A stretch of 5,754 bases of DNA from an uncultured Ruminococcus sp. (GTDB taxonomy: Bacteria; Bacillota; Clostridia; Oscillospirales; Ruminococcaceae): NCBI GenBank assembly GCA_947174085.1, contig CAMWHN010000147.1:1-5754 (forward strand), read 5' to 3'. Shown in pieces: positions 1 to 4,982 of this stretch. Each line of letters starts with the position of its first letter. Positions within the stretch are counted from its first letter, which is position 1. A program made the position numbers and the translations under genes. The notes beneath the pieces are model-generated. The model ran no database searches and was not told where the DNA came from. It saw only the letters and a list, made by a program, of their open reading frames with translations.

Positions 1-56
1 ATATTATGGTTGATGTGAAATATCAGAAAAAAGCACAAGATTATCTTGTGAATTAA
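1..56 (+). CDS. possible 3' end of an upstream gene (partial)
   Basis: Reading frame 3 is open from the window edge and ends at TAA (54-56). The other two plus frames hit stops within the first 20 bases. The readable tail is IMVDVKYQKKAQDYLVN, lysine- and tyrosine-containing and plausible as a protein C-terminus, but too short to assign to any family. If real, the gene ends 37 bases before tatD and could be co-transcribed with it. An open stretch of 17 codons is easily expected by chance, so this is a weak call. The 3' end overlaps a small inverted repeat described separately. Confidence 0.35.
   Translation, partial: IMVDVKYQKKAQDYLVN
27..50 (-). terminator. possible intrinsic terminator reading leftward
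   Basis: CACAAGA (34-40), loop TTA, TCTTGTG (44-50) forms a perfect 7-bp stem. On the minus strand it is followed by one C and then six T (complement of the A run 27-32), the layout of an intrinsic terminator for leftward transcription. On the plus strand the following bases are AATTAATTAAATTTT, a poor T tract. No minus-strand gene lies immediately to the right (tatD is on the plus strand), so its client would be antisense read-through. The stem is short and A+T-rich, so chance is possible. Confidence 0.3.
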
Positions 57-93
57 TTAAATTTTAAATTACTATAAAGCGAGGTTTTATAAT

Positions 94-867
94 ATGAAAT
101 ATTATGATATTGGTGTGAATTTATTTTGCAGACAGTTTTCTAATCCTGAAAAAATATTAATCAGTGCCAAACTAGCTGATGTTGCTTGTATTTTAACTGG
201 TTCTGATATGCGGGATAGCAGAAAAATAAATATATTTATCAAAACACATGAAGCATGGGGAACAGCTGGTATTCACCCGCATAATGCAGATTCTGCTAAA
301 CGACAAGATTTTATTATGTTAGAAAATATGCTTTCTGAAAATCCAAAATTAATTGCTGTCGGCGAATGCGGACTAGATTTTGATAGAATGTTTTCCTCCA
401 GAGATAATCAATTAAATTGTTTAGAAAGTCATATTGCATTGGCAAAAAAATTAAATAAGCCATTATTTTTACATGAGCGTGAAGCATCAGAAGAATTTCT
501 TAGAGTATTTAAACATCATCATGAAGTATGTAAAAATTCTGTTGTGCATTGCTTTACTGGTAATAAAAAAACACTGGAACAATATTTAGAAATGGGCTTT
601 TATATTGGTATTACAGGTTGGATTTGTGACGAACGCAGAGCAGAAGAATTAAGAAAAGCTGTTGAAATTTTGCCGTTAGACCGTGTCATGTTGGAAACAG
701 ATTCGCCTTATTTATCACCAAGAAATGTATTAAGACTTAGCAGAGTGAATATTCCCAATAATATTTGTTATGTCGCTCAGGAACTTGCAAAATATATGAA
801 AGTTTCTGAAGAAGATTTGATTTCTCATGCAAAAGCAAATACAGAAAAATTTTTCCAGATTCCTTGA
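94..867 (+). CDS. tatD: TatD family metal-dependent DNase (E. coli TatD subtype)
   Basis: This 257-residue protein is a full-length TatD amidohydrolase-fold (TIM barrel) enzyme. Its family comprises metal-dependent 3'-5' exonucleases acting on DNA (and RNA) in the cytoplasm. It follows E. coli TatD closely: the N-terminus is YDIGVNL rather than the DxHxH of the YcfH/YabD branch, followed by GIHPH (H61, H63), GECGLDF (E91 at 364-366), a histidine after strand 4 (H127), HCFTG (H152), ITGWICDERR (173-182) and ETDSPYL (D203). These are the expected metal and catalytic positions, so the enzyme should be active. The length is normal for the family. The start at 94 is supported by GAGG at 81-84, nine bases upstream, and by alignment of the first residues with TatD. 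No convincing promoter was found in the 37 bases before it, so it may be served by an upstream promoter. It converges on the flippase gene with 7 bases between the stops. Family call is very secure; the exact substrate in this organism is inferred. Confidence 0.93.
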   Translation: MKYYDIGVNLFCRQFSNPEKILISAKLADVACILTGSDMRDSRKINIFIKTHEAWGTAGIHPHNADSAKRQDFIMLENMLSENPKLIAVGECGLDFDRMFSSRDNQLNCLESHIALAKKLNKPLFLHEREASEEFLRVFKHHHEVCKNSVVHCFTGNKKTLEQYLEMGFYIGITGWICDERRAEELRKAVEILPLDRVMLETDSPYLSPRNVLRLSRVNIPNNICYVAQELAKYMKVSEEDLISHAKANTEKFFQIP

Positions 868-874
868 AATATTA

Positions 875-2386
875 TTAAATTTTATTTTTAATTACTGGAT
901 TTGCTTGCATATGCAAGTGAAATAATTCTTTTTGTATTATCAGATAAATTACACAGCTTAAAATTGAAAATATTATTATGCTAATAATATGCGCATTGGG
1001 TTGAATATGTATTACATGAAATACAAGTATGATGAATTGTGCAGATAATACAGCCGAAAATATCGGAATGCCCAGCATTTTTATAACTGAAAATTCTATA
1101 CCAGTACGCTTAATGACTGTGATAAGTCGGCTAATATTGCCAAATAAATTACTTGCATAGTAAGATAAAACTATGCCGTAAAAGCCCAATATGGGAATAA
1201 AAATTAATACACAAGAAATCCGGACAACATATTCTGCCAGATAATTCAAAGAAGAAAATGCTTGTGCGCCAATGCCTTTGATAATGCTTTCTAAAATAAT
1301 TTCAAGATAAATAAACGGCACAACTGGTGCAATTAATATAATTGTTTTTCCGGCAGTAACGCCACCGCCTAATAATTCGCCGATTTCGTCACCGAATAAT
1401 AATAACAGCATTGTGATAAAAACGGCAAATACAATTGTTTGACGGATTACTTTTTCAGTCATATAGGTAATTCTGATTTTATTACAAGAAGCGGTTTCTC
1501 TTGCAGTTTCTGTAACTAAAATTCCAGATAGTGATACTAGTAACGTTGACGGAAAAAATAACACAGGAATGACGATTGCTTCAAAAATGCCAAATTGACT
1601 TAATGCTTGCGCACTGGAATTTCCGGACTGTTGCAAAGTAATTGGTACAAGTGCATCATTGGCTGAACTTAATAACGAAGTTAATGCTGACCCTGCCATA
1701 ACAGGAATTGCTAATTTAATATAATTTTTTAGTGAAATAGAAACTGTTCCCGTTTTTTCGGCTTTACAGAACGGTATCGCAAATAATAAGAAAACTAAAG
1801 ATACTGCTGTACTTCCAATTGTACATAATGCTGTCATATAACAAAGCCCTGCATGTGTTACAGGTGTAATAAACCAGACTGCGCCGGCAGTTAATGCAGT
1901 ATGAATTAAAAAATCAATTGCATCTGAAATAGCACAGATTGCAGTTTTACAACAAGCATTACAATAGCCTTTTAGACATGCCGTAATTGTAATAAATGGC
2001 AATGATAATGCCATTAATCTAATAGGTGCTGTTAAATCCTCGCTTTTTAAAAAATGCATACTGCACCACGGTGCAAATAATATAATTATGCCAGAAACTA
2101 AAATGCTTAATACAAGACTTACTAGCAAGCAATAGGCAAGTACTTTTTTAGGATTACGCTCTTGTTTGCCCAATTCTTCGGAAATAAATCGACTTGCACA
2201 AAGAAATACATTTCCGCTCGCTGTCATAGCTGCTAATCTAAAAAATGAACCTGTCAATGTTAAAACGCCCATAGATTCTGTGCCTAATTGTCTTGTCATA
2301 AATGCATTTAATAATAAACCTAAGCCATCTAATGACATTTGAATTATAGTTAATAAAATTGTATCTTTCATGATATTTCTTTTCAT
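875..2386 (-). CDS. SpoVB-like polysaccharide/lipid flippase (MOP superfamily)
   Basis: This 503-residue, strongly hydrophobic protein is predicted to cross the cytoplasmic membrane about 12 to 14 times (segments near residues 10-30, 40-60, 83-106, 122-141, 160-205, 224-245, 270-292, 315-330, 345-366, 380-420, 440-485). It has the layout of MOP-superfamily transporters (SpoVB, Wzx-type flippases, MATE). Family-like features are an N-terminal helix followed by TRQLGTESMGVLTL, then SRFISEELGKQERNPKK (65-81) matching the loop before helix 3 in SpoVB-type proteins, and LKGYCNACCKTA (138-149) in place of the usual LRGYFQG. Such proteins move lipid-linked cell-wall or polysaccharide intermediates outward; a role in spore cortex or envelope assembly is inference only. 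The ATG at 2386 has AAAGG/CGG purines 11 to 14 bases upstream, slightly distant. M6 (2371) is an alternative start without a better site. No convincing minus-strand promoter was seen in 2387-2523. It is the only minus-strand gene in its transcription unit here, and no terminator lies after its stop. Confidence 0.85.
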   Translation of the reverse strand: MKRNIMKDTILLTIIQMSLDGLGLLLNAFMTRQLGTESMGVLTLTGSFFRLAAMTASGNVFLCASRFISEELGKQERNPKKVLAYCLLVSLVLSILVSGIIILFAPWCSMHFLKSEDLTAPIRLMALSLPFITITACLKGYCNACCKTAICAISDAIDFLIHTALTAGAVWFITPVTHAGLCYMTALCTIGSTAVSLVFLLFAIPFCKAEKTGTVSISLKNYIKLAIPVMAGSALTSLLSSANDALVPITLQQSGNSSAQALSQFGIFEAIVIPVLFFPSTLLVSLSGILVTETARETASCNKIRITYMTEKVIRQTIVFAVFITMLLLLFGDEIGELLGGGVTAGKTIILIAPVVPFIYLEIILESIIKGIGAQAFSSLNYLAEYVVRISCVLIFIPILGFYGIVLSYYASNLFGNISRLITVIKRTGIEFSVIKMLGIPIFSAVLSAQFIILVFHVIHIQPNAHIISIIIFSILSCVIYLIIQKELFHLHMQANPVIKNKI

Positions 2387-2456
2387 GTGATAAAAAACCG
2401 CCTTTCTAATAAAGCTTGTTCTGTTGATATGTATGCGAAAAAATAAAATTCTATGC

Positions 2457-2485
2457 TTGACAAATAAAATCAGATTTGCTATAAT
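2457..2485 (+). promoter_or_regulatory. consensus sigma-A promoter with extended -10
   Basis: TTGACA (2457-2462) and TATAAT (2480-2485) are both perfect hexamers separated by the ideal 17 bases, and TGC just before the -10 (2477-2479) adds an extended -10 element. Transcription should start near 2491-2493, giving a leader of about 32 bases before the ATG at 2524. GAGG (2513-2516) lies seven bases before that ATG. No operator-like inverted repeat overlaps the promoter, which suggests strong constitutive expression of the TSCPD gene. Confidence 0.88.
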
Positions 2486-2523
2486 AATATAAAATTATAA
2501 AATCATGAAAGTGAGGATTCATC

Positions 2524-2781
2524 ATGAGTAACTATGTTTATCAAACACAAGGCGTATGCTCTATGCAAATTTCATTTGATATTGATGGCGAAATTATTCG
2601 CAATGTCAAGTTTTTAGGCGGTTGCAATGGAAATTTAAAAGCAATTTCAAAATTAGTTGACGGCTTAACTGTTGATAAAATTGAAAGTGTTCTTAAAGGC
2701 AATACTTGCGGTATGAGAAATACTTCTTGTGCTGACCAGTTGGCAATTGCAGTTCGTCAAGCGTATGATGAATTAGTTTAA
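2524..2781 (+). CDS. small TSCPD-domain protein (TIGR03905-like)
   Basis: This 85-residue protein is a stand-alone TSCPD domain, the module also found at the C-terminus of vitamin-B12-dependent ribonucleotide reductases. Its hallmarks are the start YVYQTQGVCSMQI, then GGCNGNLKAISKLVDG (32-47) and CGMRNTSCADQLA (62-74). There are four cysteines, C12, C34, C62 and C69, which suggests metal binding; this is not shown by the sequence alone. The family signature TSCPD is TSCAD here, a proline-to-alanine change. Length matches the short stand-alone proteins I know from Firmicutes, whose biochemical role is not established to my knowledge. The start is set by GAGG at 2513-2516 and the absence of an alternative upstream start. 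It is a single-gene unit: a perfect consensus promoter precedes it and a strong hairpin terminator begins 11 bases after its stop. There is no ribonucleotide reductase gene in the window to link it to. Confidence 0.9.
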   Translation: MSNYVYQTQGVCSMQISFDIDGEIIRNVKFLGGCNGNLKAISKLVDGLTVDKIESVLKGNTCGMRNTSCADQLAIAVRQAYDELV

Positions 2782-2791
2782 TGAAATTAAA

Positions 2792-2819
2792 ATCCGCTGT
2801 AATAATTATTACAGCGGAT
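2792..2819. terminator. bidirectional intrinsic terminator
   Basis: A perfect 28-base palindrome (left arm ATCCGCTGTAATAA) forms a stem with a G+C-containing base. On the plus strand it is followed by AATTTTATATAAAATTTT, on the minus strand by TTTTAATTTC. It sits between the convergent stops of the TSCPD gene (2779-2781) and the last paralogue gene (2824-2826 on the minus strand), so one hairpin should serve both transcripts. Confidence 0.85.
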
Positions 2820-2823
2820 AATT

Positions 2824-3891
2824 TTATATAAAATTTTGCTTGATTTCAGAAATAATTTTTGTAATTGTGGAAATCGCATTTTCTTTGAGGTGTTCTGAAT
2901 AAATTCTTATATGATAACGTCTTATTATCATGTCAGCATAAATTTCACTCAGGGATTCTATTGATTTTTCTTGAAAATCTTTTAATTCTGGTTCAGAAAG
3001 CGTTTGATAAAAATCTTGTGTCATTTGTGAAATATCTAATTTTTCTTCATCAAGAGAAACTGGATGAATATATTGAATATTTTTAATAAGAATATTTTTT
3101 TTGCCTTTCTCAGTGTCTATGATAATCGTATCATTTTCCGCTGAAATCAGTGTGCCAGAATATCTTAAACAACGTGTTGCTTGTTTATCTTCTGGCAGAG
3201 CATAAATCCATGAAATTTTATCTCCTATGCAAAACACTTCTATATCATGTCCAGTTGGATTATTTTGTTCATCTAATTCCTGAATATATAATTTATGATT
3301 TTTGCAAATATATTTTCTGGCGTTTATTTCATATTCACGCAATGTTGCTTGGTTATGCATTTCACAGCCATAGAGAATAAACGAATCTATACAATCTTGC
3401 AATTCCAGTAAATCTTCAAATGAAATTTTTTTAAAATAAACTGAATTTTGATATAAGCCTGCACCTAATCGAATCGAATACCATTCTTGAAATGTATCTG
3501 CTCTAAAAAAACGATTTAATTCATAAAAATCTTCATCATTTTCTACTTCACTGTAACTGCAAGTTAATTCATAATACAATTGTTTTTTGCTATTATATGT
3601 TGCATAATCTGTAATATTCGTACATATGAAATCATGAATGATGCTTTGGAACGACGGCAGACGAGGATACCAACCAGTACTTGTAGTATTAATTAGTTTC
3701 CAATCGCCATCACAGAATTGATATATTTTAAAAAGATAGTAATAATGTAAAATTGTATTATCTTCACTACAAAGCATATATTCATCATAAGGAAAAAATC
3801 TCGGATTTTCCCACACAAATTTATAATTTTTATCATCTGTCCAGATAAATTGATTGTCAGAAGTTCTCACAAAACGAAATGTTCTTGTCAT
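2824..3891 (-). CDS. unknown-family tandem paralogue, copy C (355 aa, last in operon)
   Basis: I do not recognise this protein family. The protein has no signal peptide or membrane segment, so it is probably cytoplasmic. Visible parts, in order: an N-terminal motif VRTSDNQFIWTD (8-19) echoed by NYKFVWENP (22-30), a probable beta-hairpin; an aromatic stretch HYYYLFKIYQF then DW (49-64); RFF...EWYSIRLGAG (127-145); LLELQDCIDSFI (161-172); CKNHKLY (196-202) with LDEQNNPTG and GDKI (223-226); a strand-rich segment (242-275) resembling a small SH3/Sm-like barrel; and a C-terminal helical module (about 288-355). It is about half identical by eye to the 364-residue gene upstream and shares the last gene position before the terminator at 2792-2819. 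Its ATG overlaps the upstream stop as ATGA (3888-3891), and AAGGAG lies eight bases before it. An immunity or regulatory role would be speculation. A plus-strand frame inside it (3150-3380) is only a shadow. Confidence 0.82.
   Translation of the reverse strand: MTRTFRFVRTSDNQFIWTDDKNYKFVWENPRFFPYDEYMLCSEDNTILHYYYLFKIYQFCDGDWKLINTTSTGWYPRLPSFQSIIHDFICTNITDYATYNSKKQLYYELTCSYSEVENDEDFYELNRFFRADTFQEWYSIRLGAGLYQNSVYFKKISFEDLLELQDCIDSFILYGCEMHNQATLREYEINARKYICKNHKLYIQELDEQNNPTGHDIEVFCIGDKISWIYALPEDKQATRCLRYSGTLISAENDTIIIDTEKGKKNILIKNIQYIHPVSLDEEKLDISQMTQDFYQTLSEPELKDFQEKSIESLSEIYADMIIRRYHIRIYSEHLKENAISTITKIISEIKQNFI
3803..3875 (-). repeat. near-identical 73-bp repeat, copy in gene C
   Basis: This segment encodes roughly residues 6-30 of the 355-residue protein. 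It matches 4894-4966 in the same orientation with three mismatches and no gaps. The final 41 bases (3835-3875) are identical. The two genes are much more divergent elsewhere, so the segment stands out. Confidence 0.9.
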
Positions 3892-4982
3892 AAAAACTTC
3901 TCCTTAATTTCAGAAATAATTTTTTCAACTGCCGAAAATGCCATTTTTTCACGTTCTTTATGGCTAAATTCATAACCGCCAACGAGTTCGTGTTCAGAAC
4001 GATAAATTGCATAGCGTTCAATTATCATGTCAGCATAGATTTTGACAAGAGATTCCACAGATTTTTCTTGAAATTCTGCTAATTCTGATTCGGAGAGTGT
4101 TTTGTGAAATTCCTGTGCCATTTGTAAAACATTCCAAGTTACTTTGTCATCAAAGTCATTGAAAATGTCTTGAATATTTTGCACAGAAATATTTTTTTTG
4201 CCCTCATAAGTATCTATGATAATGCAGTTATTTTCAGCTTGTAAAAGAATTGCACCATCATATTCCAAGCAATTTTTTGCATATGTGTCATCTGGAAAAG
4301 CATCAAAACTTGAGAATTTATCACCTATGCAAAATGCTTGTTCATAATGTCCTGTTGGGTTGCCGTTTTTGTCTAATTCCTGAACATAAAGCTTATGATT
4401 TTTGCAAATATATTTTTTCTTGTTAAATTCTCTTGCATGTATCTTTTGTTTGTTGTGCAATTCACAACTATAAGCAATAAACGAATTAACACAGTCTTGT
4501 AATTCCAGCAAATCATTAAAATTTATTTTAGGAATCGCAACAGATTTTTTTCCTGCACCTAAAGAAATTGCATACCATTCTTGTAATAATTCTGTATGAA
4601 AATAACGTTCTAATTTATAAATATCTTCCTCCCAAGGTGAACGATTATAAAGCATTTCATGATAAATTTTTGTTTTTTTATCATATTCTGCATAATCTGT
4701 AATATCTGTTTTCATGAAATCATAAATTGCCTCGCTTAAGCACTCTACACAAGGAAAATCATATGCTCTTACAGAGGCAATTTTTTTCCAGTCACTGTCC
4801 AAAAATTGATATGCTGTAAAATCATAATAATGATATAAAATATCTTTTTCAGAATTTACAAGCATATTCATATGAAGTTTAGTTCCAATGAATGGATTTT
4901 CCCAGACAAATTTATAATTTTGATGATCTGTCCAGATAAATTGATTGTCAGAAGTTCTCACAAAACAAAAATTATGGTTCAT
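3888..4982 (-). CDS. unknown-family tandem paralogue, copy B (364 aa)
   Basis: This is the middle member of the unrecognised tandem family, and complete. It shows the same order of parts as its downstream sister: VRTSDNQFIWTD (8-19) and NYKFVWENP (22-30); an aromatic stretch HYYDFTAYQF then DW (51-65); RYF...EWYAISLGAG (126-144); LLELQDCVNSFI (158-169); CKNHKLY (193-199), NGNPTGH and GDKF (220-223); a strand-rich GAILLQAENNCIIID...I segment (243-273); and a C-terminal helical module (about 286-364). Relative to the sister it has an extra stretch near its end (around 333-345, VGGYEFSHKEREK). No membrane segment or signal peptide is seen. Its ATG overlaps the stop of the gene before it as ATGA (4979-4982), with GGAGG seven bases upstream, and its own stop overlaps the next start in the same way, so the operon is probably translationally coupled. 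Function unknown. Confidence 0.84.
   Translation of the reverse strand: MNHNFCFVRTSDNQFIWTDHQNYKFVWENPFIGTKLHMNMLVNSEKDILYHYYDFTAYQFLDSDWKKIASVRAYDFPCVECLSEAIYDFMKTDITDYAEYDKKTKIYHEMLYNRSPWEEDIYKLERYFHTELLQEWYAISLGAGKKSVAIPKINFNDLLELQDCVNSFIAYSCELHNKQKIHAREFNKKKYICKNHKLYVQELDKNGNPTGHYEQAFCIGDKFSSFDAFPDDTYAKNCLEYDGAILLQAENNCIIIDTYEGKKNISVQNIQDIFNDFDDKVTWNVLQMAQEFHKTLSESELAEFQEKSVESLVKIYADMIIERYAIYRSEHELVGGYEFSHKEREKMAFSAVEKIISEIKEKFL
3900..3905 (-). promoter_or_regulatory. ribosome binding site for the 355-aa gene
   Basis: AAGGAG on the minus strand sits eight bases before the ATG at 3891, inside the last codons of the preceding gene (the EIKEKFL end). With the ATGA overlap it fixes the start at 3891 and suggests translational coupling. 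Confidence 0.85.
4894..4966 (-). repeat. near-identical 73-bp repeat, copy in gene B
   Basis: This is the partner of 3803-3875, in direct orientation and 1,091 bases away, with three mismatches. The last 41 bases (4926-4966) are exact. It encodes about residues 6-30 of the 364-residue protein. Confidence 0.9.

Noticed and set aside
46..78. Promoter for tatD (TTGTGA at 46-51 with TATAAA at 73-78)
   Set aside because: The spacer is 21 bases and the -10 would overlap the leader almost to the Shine-Dalgarno, so it is unlikely to work.
970..990. Perfect 9-bp stem ATATTATTA / TAATAATAT with a 3-base loop
   Set aside because: It is pure A+T within isoleucine-rich membrane-segment codons of the flippase; such repeats are expected by chance here and there is no T tract.
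2387..2456. Minus-strand promoter or leader riboswitch for the flippase
   Set aside because: I looked for -35/-10 pairs and conserved leader structure on the minus strand and found only weak, poorly spaced matches.
2505..2522. 5-bp inverted repeat ATGAA/TTCAT enclosing the TSCPD gene's Shine-Dalgarno
   Set aside because: The stem is too short and A+T-rich to hide the site; it is more likely chance than a regulatory hairpin.
3150..3380. 76-codon plus-strand open frame
   Set aside because: It lies wholly inside and antisense to the conserved 355-residue paralogue gene, encodes a low-complexity, unrecognisable product and has no good ribosome binding site.
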